From Onchocerca lupi (Eukaryota > Nematoda > Chromadorea > Rhabditida > Onchocercidae), in the NCBI GenBank assembly GCA_028564675.1, contig JAOVVO010000004.1, positions 434,001 through 498,000 of the forward strand: a stretch of 64,000 nucleotides of DNA, given 5' to 3'. This document shows positions 36,511 through 48,000 of the stretch, one piece after another. Each line of letters starts with the position of its first letter. Within the stretch, counting starts at the first letter, position 1. Below the pieces are notes generated by a model. The model did no database searches. It saw nothing but the letters and a program-made list of their open reading frames with translations, and was not told where the DNA came from. The position numbers and the translations under genes were made by a program.

Positions 36511-36642
36511 CTAATAGCCAACAAATTAGCAACAGATTTGCAATCGAAAAGTTAAGACCGAAGTTAATCTCAATATAAAAGAAATAAACTAAAAACATAG
36601 AAGAATTCAGATTATAGTTATTGTTATGAGTTCGGTACAAAA

Positions 36643-36721
36643 GTTTCATTTCATTTGCTGCAGCATTAGTAAACGCTAAGCAAAGAATATTTCTTTTATT
36701 TTCTAATAAAAGTCTTAACAC
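36643..36721 (-). pseudogene. addA: addA helicase fragment, Wolbachia-like
   Basis: The minus-strand frame from 36721 reads VLRLLLENKRNILCLAFTNA followed by AANEMK, then turns into unrelated low-complexity sequence. This is the N-terminal motif Ia region of the double-strand-break repair helicase/nuclease AddA as found in Rickettsiales (LRLLLE, NILCLTFTxAAANEM). Only about 26 of the roughly 1,000 residues are present. It starts one base from the end of the coxA fragment, although the two genes are unrelated, so the join is a rearrangement. Confidence 0.6.
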
Positions 36722-36722
36722 T

Positions 36723-37170
36723 CTATATATTAAGTATCACAGCATAAACCATCCCCATATTACCAAAACGAAAAAAAGTTGACACAACCTGGCTTATGAT
36801 ACCAAATGCAGGGAAAATAATGATGTAAACTTCTGGATGACCGAAAAACCAAAATAGATGTTGAAATAACACAGGATCACCACCATCAGCGAGATCAAAA
36901 AAGGAAGTGCCAATATTGCGGTCAACTAGTAGCATAGTTACAGCACCAGCAAGTACCAGTAAAGCAACGATTAACATCAACAACGTCAATAAAACAGACC
37001 AAACAAATAGTGGCATCTTGGTTAATGACATCCCTTTTGCACGCATATTGAATATAGTGACTATAAAGTTGATTGCTCCAACAATTGAAGACATACCAGC
37101 AATATGGAATGCAAATATAGCAAGGTTAACCCTGTACCTGGATGGAACAATTTGTGACAAAGGTGGATAA
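36723..37170 (-). pseudogene. coxA: coxA (cytochrome c oxidase subunit I) fragment
   Basis: The frame covers about 148 codons of a haem-copper oxidase subunit I, from YPPLSQIVPSRYRVN through HIAGMSSIVGAINFIVT and VLFQHLFWFFGHPEVYIII to GIISQVVSTF. The wording, including the intact GHPEVY helix, matches alphaproteobacterial/Rickettsiales CoxA rather than nematode mitochondrial COX1. After VVSTF the expected FSRKPVFGYxGMVYA is altered to FRFGNMGMVYA and then stops, and both ends of the roughly 520-residue gene are missing. It is read as a dead insert in nuclear DNA. No promoter or signal is expected to make it functional. Confidence 0.8.
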
Positions 37171-37566
37171 AAAGTCTACCCTGTTATTAATTATACTTAC
37201 TACTATTTATACTACTTTCTTTGAACTCAATCACTTTTTCAGGGAAAACTATAACTGAGCTGCAATATTCTTGATTCTTTGTCAAGAATTTTCCTATCTC
37301 GTAACTACATAAAAGTTTTTACTTTGAGGAATGAAAGGGACTATATTCATAAACCAAACTATTAATTGAGTGCCACATCACAACCATTCTGGCTGCTTTT
37401 CTCTGATATTCACTACTAAAAAGAAGATGAAGATGTTATAATGAAAAACTGGGAAAGCAAGATTTCGACCTCCTTTAACTGTAAGTCTAGTTTAAAATCA
37501 ATTGAACAAAAGTATATTAGACGATAAAAAAATATGTTATTTACAAAATAGAAGGTATTTTTATAG
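37171..37566. other. Spacer between coxA and nuoM fragments
   Basis: AT-rich with no open frame of note. A short hairpin, TTCTTGA to TCAAGAA, lies at about 37268-37288. I cannot say whether this stretch is also endosymbiont-derived. Confidence 0.4.
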
Positions 37567-38037
37567 CTATAGACGATAAAAGGTAAACGTATGGTTCAGT
37601 TTTCTTTGCCAAAGGATTCTAAAATTAATGGAGAGGGTAAAGTTTGGCGATTGCACATGTACGTCAGGAAGCCTAGTGTGAAACGGAAACATTGGTACTT
37701 TTATTGCAAAAGAAACAAAAAATGCGATCCATAACAATGATTGCACTCTAAAATCAAAGCTTGGCATTAACGTGATCAGTTTCTGAACATCGCACATCTC
37801 AAAAACACTATAAATATGCACTAACCCAAGCAGAAACAATAATGAACCAGCAAGTGTATAGAGAAAGAACTTGAACGTTGCATATATCCTGTATTTCCCA
37901 CCTACCCTCGCGAAACAACCAAAAGCTCCAGAAATACCAGCAGTGAATAAAAAACCTCCAATGACTACTCGAAAACAATCGATTTCCAGAACTGCTTTTT
38001 CTAACTCATACAGAACAATAAAATATGGCTCGGCCAT
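37567..38037 (-). pseudogene. nuoM: nuoM (complex I) fragment, Wolbachia-like
   Basis: The frame of 156 codons contains, at about 37896-37645, KYRIYATFKFFLYTLAGSLL, then SLLWIAFFVSFAIKVPM and PFHTRLPDVHVQSP. This is the conserved core of NADH-quinone oxidoreductase subunit M (usual wording FHTWLPDAHVQAP). W to R and A to V changes sit in that signature. After HVQSP the expected TAGSVILAG segment is lost to a shift of frame. The first 47 residues (ending CFARVGG) do not look like NuoM and may come from another locus. It covers roughly a fifth of the gene and lies on the same strand as the coxA and addA fragments. Confidence 0.75.
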
Positions 38038-38230
38038 AAATGATTTTCATGAAAAAGCAGTTGACAGGGATAGTTTGAGAAATGTTCGGTAACCTGTAGG
38101 TTGGAAGGGATATGGTGATTTTGATTCATCTTTAGTGGAAGTTAATAATTTCGCAGTTTGAAATAATCCGATGATATTTAGCAGTACTGGAGATAAAGTA
38201 CAGAGTTTCCAATTGATGCCAGTTTTGTTT

Positions 38231-38234
38231 TCAG
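38231..38234 (+). promoter_or_regulatory. Candidate trans-splice acceptor before TXNL4A
   Basis: tttgttttcag ends at 38234, 70 bases before the TXNL4A ATG, with no ATG between. No upstream coding exon is needed, so it may receive a spliced leader or end a 5' untranslated intron. Confidence 0.4.
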
Positions 38235-38304
38235 ATCATTCTTTTGAAATTCTTGTGATAATACACCATATCAAACCAAAAGCTTATCATAAAAAAAGAT
38301 CAAG

Positions 38305-39505
38305 ATGTCGTATATGCTACCTCATTTGAGCAATGGGTGGCAGGTGGACCAAGCAATACTAGCTGAGGAGGATCGTGTCGTGCTTATTCGATTCGGTCAT
38401 GATTGGGATCCAAGCTGTATGCGTATGGATGAAGTTAGTCTTTATTTTTTTTCATTCTTTTATTTATTTGATCTCGCAACACATTAATTAATTTTATTTA
38501 ATTGTTTGCTCCAAAAATTCATGAATAATGATGTAGATTTACAATTTCATTATTGATTAAGTCCATTCCTATTCTGAAGACATGTAACGTTTCATGTCCA
38601 TAGTGCATTGCAGGAAAACATTTTTTAAAGCAATTGGCAGAAATATTTCCGATTAATTTTAAACTGATTTGGTTAATTTGTGACGATATTTTGACATCAT
38701 TTTTTTTTCAGTTTGAAGAGATTGATTCAATTTTTACAGTAAATATTTGTTGGCTTAAATTTCATTTTTGCAGACTTTGTATAAAATTGCGAACAAGGTG
38801 AAGAATTTTGCTGTGATATATTTGGTAGATACGACGGAAGTGCCGGATTTCAACAAAATGTATGAATTGTACGACCCGTGCACTGTGATGTTCTTTTTTC
38901 GCAACAAACACATTATGGTTGACTTAGGTTGGATTAATAATTCTTAAATATTTGACGAATTTTCAAGTTGAGAATAACAAACGATCATTATTTGATATAT
39001 TTTACAGTCAAGCATACTTGTAATGTATTGTTTGAGTATTCTTAACATCGATTAATGTTTGAGTATTATTTTATATTTTTCAATACATTAAAATAAAAAA
39101 ATATGTAAATATATATGAAAAAATTATCTAAATATGTAGTACTTTTTTTTGAAACATTAAGTTTCTTTTTTTATATGTTTAGTGAATTAACCATCTTGAA
39201 ACTAGAATCTCCAAAATATCTCTCATTAAGAACAGCAAATATGTCATCAGCTTTGTTGGAAAACAGTGAGTTTGTCTATTTTTTCGAAACTTTCTTCGCC
39301 AAATATAAATGATTTTTAATGGATTTGTTTTTATTTTAACCAAAAGTGGTTAATTTTAGGCACTGGTAATAATAACAAAATCAATTGGCCTATCACTGAT
39401 GGACAAGAATTGATTGATATTTTAGAAACAGTGTACAGAGGCGCCCGTAAAGGCCGTGGTCTTGTCGTATCTCCGAAAGATTATTCGACCAAATATAAAT
39501 ATTGA
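38305..39505 (+). CDS. TXNL4A: TXNL4A/DIM1, U5 snRNP 15 kDa protein
   Basis: Three exons (38305-38433, 38774-38927, 39360-39505) encode 142 residues, exactly the length of human TXNL4A. The sequence starts MSYMLPHLSNGWQVDQAI, contains IRFGHDWDPSCMRMDE, PDFNKMYELYDPCTVMFFF and RNKHIMVDLGTGNNNKINW, and ends RGLVVSPKDYSTKYKY. It is nearly identical to orthologues across eukaryotes. The protein has a thioredoxin fold without a redox CxxC and is a core component of the U5 snRNP and the tri-snRNP, required for pre-mRNA splicing. Both introns are standard GT-AG. It begins about 270 bp downstream of the endosymbiont-derived mosaic and is followed 490 bp later by MED21 on the same strand. Confidence 0.97.
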
Positions 39506-39976
39506 TTAATTTTAAAATACTTTTTGACATTTTTTCATCATGTGTTTACATAGATTCATTTTACATTTCATCCTTCAAAAGATTAACCTGTTTAATGTTT
39601 TTATTGTGGATTTCATATCGATTTGAGTACTCTGAAAAACAGTATACTTTTATTTATCCATTTCAAACTCTCATGTTTAATTTTTGTATATATACACACT
39701 CGATATTTTATAAATAACGACATGTTGGAAAATTATGAACATTATTGGTAATGGAGATGATATTATGGCTACAGAATTAAAAGGAAATTGCAATAAATTA
39801 TTTCATTCATGTCTGTCTGTTTCCTTTCCTTTTTGTGAGGGATACCTTTAAATATATTTATAAAATGTTGATTTTTAAATTTTTCATAATTTTTTCCTTC
39901 CTGTTCACTACTTACAACTTTATCAATTTAATTGACATTCTCTGAACTATAACACTATAAAGATAAATTATGTGAT

Positions 39977-39982
39977 TTTTAG
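39977..39982 (+). promoter_or_regulatory. Candidate trans-splice acceptor before MED21
   Basis: tgatttttag ends at 39982, 12 bases before the first ATG of MED21. Its closeness to the start codon is typical of spliced-leader addition in nematodes. Confidence 0.5.
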
Positions 39983-39994
39983 CGAGAATTCCAT

Positions 39995-40870
39995 ATGATG
40001 GCGGACCGCTTAACACAACTGCAAGATTTAGTTAACGAATTGGCCAATTTGATGTGCAACTCAATTGGAGTTTTACGACTTACAGCACCATCGTGTGATT
40101 TCAATGGAATGTCAAAAGTATATTTCCTTGAATTTGCAGTAGCATTTGCTCTAAATTATGTATATTTCATTTGTTATCATAATGCAGTATTAATGCTAAC
40201 ATATTTACACATTTAAAACTTCTAAATTCGTTAGCAGGATTTTTAATCTAGCTCTTCAATCCATTCTTTGAATTTTTAGCAAAATTTTTTTTTCACTTTT
40301 TAAAATTATTTTTACTGAATTGCGTTTTCCAGGCATTAGAGGAAGAAGAGAACTGTGGTCTTTTCGCTGCAACAATTGCACATGCAGCTAAAGATATTGA
40401 AATTTTAATTGATTCATTACCACTGGATGAACCAGCAGCAAGTAATTCAGAAATTGATTCATCTTTATTGAACATGGATGAACAGAGGCATCGAGTAAGT
40501 TTTTTTCAATTGCCAGTGTAAGTTGTTCGGCTCATCAATGCTTCTTTTTAAATCTTAAAGCTAAGAAATGGCAAATGAATTCTGCATCTGCTGGAAATGT
40601 TGGCTCAGAAGAATGGTTTTTTACCATGCTAATATATTGATAAATAACTTACATTTTTTTTCCATCCCTTGCTTCTTGTTTGGTTGTGAGATTTTTTTCT
40701 AATTTTATTTTGTTTTATTTGTGTTTCGATTTGCCAACTGATTACGTCAACTGTAGGCAGCTCGTGAACTTGAACAAGCAGTTGTTGATGGCGAAGAACT
40801 GATAAAAAAGATACAGATGGCATTGGCTGAGATTGCACGAGTGCAGATGCTATCACGTCCATTTGTTTAA
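39995..40870 (+). CDS. MED21: Mediator subunit 21
   Basis: Three phase-0 exons (39995-40117, 40333-40494, 40757-40870, TAA) encode 132 residues, a little under the 144 of human MED21. The start MADRLTQLQDLVNELANLMC and the downstream CNSIGVL are strongly conserved in the SRB7/MED21 family. HAAKDIEILIDSLP matches the family's TAKDIDVLIDSLP, and the C-terminal half is a predicted helix (ELEQAVVDGEELIKKIQMAL). MED21 pairs with MED7 in the hinge of the Mediator middle module and acts in RNA polymerase II transcription in the nucleus. There are two in-frame ATGs (39995 and 39998); the family usually starts at the second, MADR. It follows TXNL4A by 490 bp on the same strand with an acceptor-like site just upstream. 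Confidence 0.93.
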
Positions 40871-43800
40871 TATAATCGTCTCTCTTTATTCTCCACTATC
40901 TTCGTTAGCATTTGTTTTTTTAATATGGTTTGAGTTTTGATTCCAAATGAATTTTTAGTAATTTACTGTCAACTCAATGCATTAAATGAAGTGATTTGTG
41001 ATTGGTATTTTAAACTTGTTTAAATAATCATATACACATTCGGAAGGCAGTAATGCTACTTTCGGGATATATAATGAATGGATTAGTCTTGTTAATTTAT
41101 ATATTTAATAATTTTCAATTTATATGAATTTCTGCCACTTTCTCATTGCATTTCGCACTTTTGGACAATTTACAAAAGTGCTTCATAAGAATACACAATG
41201 ACATGATAAATGCCTGTAGTATGATTTCGTAAAATCATTCATTATTGATGGTGTTCATTTAGTTAAATTTGATTTTTAGAAAGTATCGTTTCAATTTCTG
41301 AAAAGATAAAGTCTGCAATTTTAATTTATAGTTAGAGTCTGTTCTGTTCTTTTCAATGTTATTGATTGCAGGCTGAATGTTAAGCAAGATCACTGTATCG
41401 TGACAAATGTGAAGGAATAAATTGGTCTTAGGCTCAAAATCACTTTGTCGTTTTTTTTGTTCTGGTACACATGTTCATTATTATTGGAATATTTTATCTT
41501 TACAGACATATATGCTGATGTAAATTGATATATGATTGTGATATTATTTTTAAAATTCATCATCGAAACAGCGTGTTACTGAATTGAATCTCATCAAACA
41601 ATGATTTACGAGTGAAGGAATAAAAAATTTTTTATACAAAGTTAGTATGACGTATTTTTGTTTTGTTAATATTATTGCTGGAAGGTAGAATTATGATGCA
41701 GTCTGTTTTGATCTGCTGATGTGAATTAATATATTTTAGGAATTTGATTGCGCAGTTGGAGTTTTTTCCTTTTTTTTTTATATAAAAAATTCCGTCTAGT
41801 ATTTCTATATGGGCTTTTTTCGAAAGCTTAGACCGAAAATAGTGGAGAGACTAGTTGTACAATCCAGAAAGTTCAAATCATTGCTTATTTCCTAGTAAAA
41901 TTAATATAAATAATTATGGGGATTATTGAGATATAAAAATTATTATTCATTAAATAAATATATACATGGTATCATTGCACATTATTGTCATAGTTTCCAG
42001 AATTTTTTCTTGAGAAAAATTTGATTTCTTTCAGTTTAGAACTTGATTAGATTAATGAATGAATTCAATTAATAACTGATTTCCTTGGACGAAATAATAG
42101 AATGGAACAATTATATCTTTTCAGTCTTACGGTAATTCATATATTTGCATTCCTTGAGAAAAAAAGTAATATTTTACAACCTAGAATGGCTATATTCCTA
42201 TATCAGATAAATATTTCTTCGAATAGGCGAAATCAGCTTTCCCGATTGTCCATTAAATTTCGTATTTTTACCGTATTTTCTTAAACGCATGGATCTTTGT
42301 TTGCAATAGCAATTTTATTTTATGGTTAGTTCCTATAAACTTTAGATGTGATGTGCTTCTTCAAAATTATTAAAATTATTTGAAATTGTTCGAAATTTTA
42401 GAAAATCATATCTATGTTATTTCCTGTTTTTAAAAATTATATATTTTCTATCTTTTTATTTATTGATTGCATGAAATATGTAGTTTGAAAACATAAGATG
42501 GGATAGCATTAAAAAAAAAAAAGACGTTTTCAATTACTAATATGCTTTCATGGAAACTGGAATCTTAAAACATTAGAAGATACTTCAAATATGCTACTAA
42601 TTTTGAAAAGGTATTCAAAATCCATTTAAAATTAAAAACGCATTGTTTGTACAGATTAAGTTTAAGCAGCCTATTATGGCGGAAAAGGGCCTGAAAAGAC
42701 TGAAAGAATAAGTTTGCATTAAAGATTTGTCATTAAAATAGTTTTATATATGTATGCAATCAGTGAAATTAGCAATGCAATTTAAAATCATATTAAATGC
42801 TTAGATATTTTAAAAAGAGAGGTACATAAAAAAGTTGGTAATAAATGAATAAATTAAAATATTAAATTTCACATTAAAATGCAATTGAAGTAATGGATAG
42901 TTTTGATACATTTAGCCGTGGTTAAAACATTTAGAAAGGAATTATTATTGTAAAGGAAACTTCTTGTAAATAATTTTACATTTTCCTTAAGTATGTATCG
43001 CAAAATTGTTTCTATATCTGCAGTCTTTCAAACTTAAGATTTGGTGCTTTTGTGAAAATGGTATATAACTATAAAAATAAAAGTGTAAGTGTTCGTTGTT
43101 TATTTCTACGCAACGTTTCAAGTTCTTCATCGATTGATTTGAATTTTCTTACAACATGGCATTCGAAAAGACATTGTTTTTATGAATAAAGTGCATATTT
43201 AAGAATATCAGGAGATTTAAGATTTTGAATGAACGAACATTCACATTTTTATTTGTATAGATATCAGCATATAAAAACAAAGAATTTATGGGATTTGAAT
43301 GAATTTACTTAAATTCTTTTCAAAAGTGACGTGAATATTTCTATGCTTATTGATATTTCATTTTCCATTGCAGTCATGAATTGAGAATAATGACGAATCC
43401 TTCCAAAAATTTCAGTTTTGAAATATAATCATTCTGCATTTTTTCATTAATTTTGTTCTTCTTTGAATTAATTACAAATGTTGTAACTTAACATTCTACG
43501 AATGCTTTAAGGTGATTTACAGTTGGACTTGTTAACATTTACACATGGTGCTTTGTTGATAAGGCAATAGCATATTTATTGATCAGACGATTCGAGACAT
43601 AGATTTCTCAAAAATTTTTGTTATTTACCATGATTTAATATCCCAAACATTTCAGTGATAAGCGTTGGTTTCAACTAATAGCATTACAGTAATCTAAACT
43701 TGACCTTCTATTAGTTTTTTAGTTTAAATGTTTAAAAATTCCAAAGATTTCATTGCAAAAACGACATTTTATATGTTAGATAAACATGACATTTTCTACA

Positions 43801-44476
43801 AAGTTCAAATGATGAGCATCTTTTTATTGGGAATTATCGAAATGTTCAAAGATCTTTTTTCCTCAAATAATACGTGCATTTTTTAAATAATTCAAATGCA
43901 TTTGATACATTTTAAATATGTATCATAGATCATACATTCTTCGGCAAATATCAGAGATTCAACAAAATTATTATTGCGAAAGAATGTCCCGATAATATTT
44001 TCTTCATTATTAATTAAAAAGTGCATTTGAAAATTTCAGAATCTTTAAATACTTTAAATGAAAATCAGAATTATCTTCTATGCAAAATGACACTTTTAGC
44101 ATAAGTTTGCACTGAATTTAGAACAAAAATGCAGTATTTTGTCAATCTTTTCTTTTTGATGGAACAATCTCAATGCATTCGTAATCGGAGATGAAGAAAA
44201 ATTCCGTCTAACTCATATATTTGCTATATTTTGGAACTACTTTTTCTTGTTGCAATAATTTGTTTCAGATATTCGCGAATATATTGAAATAATATGGGTG
44301 AGTTTATTTGAAGCAAGCTGGATTTGTTCCACTGGATGCTGCTGCTGATAATGTGCAATATCATTTTGCTGATAAATTGCACTTTCTCCGATTTGGCGAG
44401 AAATGCTTATGGTGGAAATGTTGATGAACTTATAGCGATGTAGACATATGATGATTGTTTAGTTATATTGAATAAC

Positions 44477-44540
44477 GATATCAATTTCATTATTTGAAGT
44501 CCATATAATGATATCAATTTTATTATTTGAAGTCCATATT
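44477..44540. repeat. Tandem duplication, 33-base unit
   Basis: GATATCAATTTCATTATTTG and the rest of a 33-base unit at 44477-44509 is repeated directly from 44510 with one mismatch over 30 bases. Confidence 0.9.
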
Positions 44541-47500
44541 TTGGTATATCGATCGTTTAAACTTCGAAATCATTGAACTAAAAATTTGCATTGAACTGTA
44601 AGTTTTTTAAAACTGACTTTAACTTTGATTTATTTGGACTTTTCAAATAACACTAGTTTATCTCTCTTTTACTTATTTTTCTGCCAGATCCTTTCTTTTT
44701 TTATATTTATCTGAATTTAATGTCTTATAAAGGTGTAGGTCATCGCTCGTGATAATTTTTATTGCAAATTCCTTTCAAATACGAATTCTTTAATAGTGAA
44801 TTTGTTTCCCGATGTATGTACACAGATAGATTTCATAAAATTTATCAATGCCTTCTCACAGACAAATTCGAATCCCGCATAACATCTTAAGTGGTAATTT
44901 CTTTTCAGTTGTGTTTATTCGTCATTTTTAAAAATAAAATGAAATAAATTGATTTGTCCCACTTATTTCGATTTGTTATTTAGTATAACCTATCTGATTA
45001 ATAGTTTCAAATTATTTAAATCCAAAAAATTTGCATTGCATTAACGGATAAATTGGTTTTTTTACGAGGGATTATATATTTTGACATCTTTCACTGCACA
45101 TTTCATTATCGATCATATCTTTTCTAGGATATCGGATAGTATTTTGTTTCTACAAAATGAGAATAAGTGTTCAATTGGAAGAGACATTACTAAGATAAAA
45201 TAAATTTGTGAAATAATTTAGCTAAGTAAAGATCTTTACTCTATTTATTTTTTGGTTTCTTAAAAATTAACTGTTTCTTAGGTAATTCGCAGTCAGTTTC
45301 GCATTAATTTACAATTTTGTCTTGAAAATAATGTGATCTGATCGAATTTTTCTCTCTCTTTCCTCTTTTCTCTTCGCTCTTTGTTACATTTGAAAATAAA
45401 TAAACCTTTTAAGTTTATTTAGTCCATTTTCTAGATCTGAATTTTTAGGTTTTATTCGTATTGATTAAATTCACACGCATTTGTTAGCAATCATGATAGA
45501 AAGTATCAGTTAAAGCGTCCTTCTTCTTCCTTTCATTCTTTTTGAGTGAATTTTTCTTATGTGTTTTATTAGAGTGACGGTTAAGAACAGGGATGGACGA
45601 AAAAAGGAAAAAGAAATGTGCAGTAATTAATTAATTAATTAATTAATCAGTATACCTTTTAGTGCATTGAAGAGGATAATCTGTGTTGCAGTTAACCCAT
45701 CACCTGTTTCATTTTTAGGCGAAACTTTTTAGTAAACAACATTATCAATTTAAATGGATGCTCAATTCTGTGTGCCTCTCCACACCCAACCCATCCACTT
45801 CAATTACCTGCCCTATCTCATGTCATCTCATATTTGACAAATACACCATCTTTCCTTTTTTGATTTGAAATGGGTGGAGTATGATCAGGACACACAGAAT
45901 TTGAATTCCTTTTGAAATTAATAACATCACATTTATTTAAATTAATAACGTTGTTTATCAAATGTATACCATTTCCTTTTTTTGAAAGGAAAGGTTATTT
46001 TATTAGTCTAATTGCAAAGGAACAAAAATAAGACTGCTGATATATGTGATGATGTGTGATTACGGATGGATGTTTTTTAGAGTTCTTCAGATGTTTCTTC
46101 ACATAAATATAAATATGTAATTAATTATCCAAATTAAATATCTGAAAATAAATATCCAAATATATTCATTTTCAAATAGTCATATAAATGTTCCAATTAT
46201 GATACACCATTATTACTAATAAATAACATGACCGCTTGTTGATTTCGTTAATAAAAATTTTTTCTTAATTCGTAGAAATTGCATAACTGGAAATAATTTG
46301 GAAGGAAATAATAAGTTATTTCATGTAGATAAATTGTTTTCAATGAAAATAAAACAAACGTAAAAGTACTGCGACGCTGTCGGCTTTAAGAAATGACGTG
46401 AAAGCAACCATTCGGTATGCTTATCAGGATTACGCTGCAAGACTGACACAATTTGCTTGATTCTGTCGTGCAATTTCTTTAGCACAGATTCTAATAGGAA
46501 AGTTATGTACTCTCATATGTCACCGTTAGATCCAGCATTTTTATTCAAATATTGACATTCTTAATATAACCTGACACAATCAACATAGGAAATAAGTTTG
46601 CTTTTTCCACATAAAAGCAAATGGCTTTCGCGAATGTTGACAAGTTCTCATCCTGTCATCTTCAACTATCCTTGATCTCCATCAGTGAATGGTTAGCAGT
46701 CGTTCACATTTCTCCTATCTATAAATTTTCTTGGAATCCCAATCCATTTCAACATTGCACTTACCATAATCCGAATGAGCAATGCATATACTATCTCTTA
46801 CTCAGACGCAAAATGAATCTGATAGAAGATAATAATCAGCCATCTGATTTTGAAGAAATTTTCGTTGTAAGCTTTGCTTGGCTACAGTATTGAAGTATAT
46901 AATCGATTTTGTTCAAGCGAATTTATTTTGTGAAGAATGACAGAGACAGTTTTTTTTTTTTTGCCAGTCCTGTGAGATTCAAAGTGTTCGTTTCATAATT
47001 TGTCTTTTAAATCTTCATTTGGTTGTAGGCTACAATATTTTAGCAAGATTGTCAAGTATCATGAGTTTGGGCGACTTGCAAGAACATGTGTTGATTTAGG
47101 AAACTATGATGAACAAATCGATCCAAGAAAAATCTTTCTATTACTCCATGCATTTTCTGGAAAACAAATTAATAGACATTAGATCCAAAGTTGTTGTCAA
47201 AGTTCAATCCATCATGAAACATTCCATCATCCAGATAGTTGTATGACTGAGCTAGTCTCACTAATCCATATTTGATCGGAATAATCGTTATTTGTGTGCA
47301 TATCATTGATCAATCGTGATGAATATCTAAACAGCGAAATTACAAATACTCATACAGATGTCTTTTTAATTTCATTCATTAAATATATCATCTCATCAAA
47401 ACGAATTAGCATTTTCATTTCAATTACTGATAAAATTTATTTCTATGTTTATTTCGCTTCACTGTTACTTCTAAGTTTCATTCTTGTCCTGAATTTGCTC

Positions 47501-47931
47501 TTTATCCATGTGATTTCATACAGGTGTGTTGGATGAATCAATAGTCTGTATCCTCTGCTATTGAATCAATAATCTACTATTCTTATCAGGCATATTATCA
47601 AAGTTTCCTTGTTCCGATGTCATTTCAGAAGTGTCCTTTGCATAAGAGTAGAAAGCCTTCATTCATTGAATATTTATTATTACAACATGCCGATATTCAT
47701 CACGATCGCTTCTAGTCCATCTCTTCTTCAGCAAGCATAATTCCATCGTACAATAATAGAAGGAAAGGAGATGAAAAATTGTGCTTTCCAGGTGTGATGT
47801 TAGAGAAAATAGTGAAGTTGGTGTGGGGAAAGGTATGGATGACTCAACTCGACCCTCTTCTTATGTCCAATTTCCTATCAAAATCGTTCTTCTGTACAGC
47901 CGCTGTTAACAAGATGTATATGTTGATTTTC

Positions 47932-48000
47932 GAACTTCGACGAGCTGTACAGGTTGATTTTCGAGCTTCGACAAGTTGTACAGGTTGATTTTTGAGCTTC
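47932..48000. repeat. Minisatellite, 31-base unit, about 2.2 copies
   Basis: The unit GTTGATTTTCGAACTTCGAC plus GAGCTGTACAG occurs at 47932-47962 and 47963-47993 with three mismatches and starts a third time at 47994. Confidence 0.85.

Noticed and set aside
36723..37170. coxA fragment as a mitochondrial (NUMT) insert
   Set aside because: The wording fits bacterial CoxA rather than nematode COX1, and the neighbouring addA and nuoM pieces have no mitochondrial counterpart of that form. A database search would settle it.
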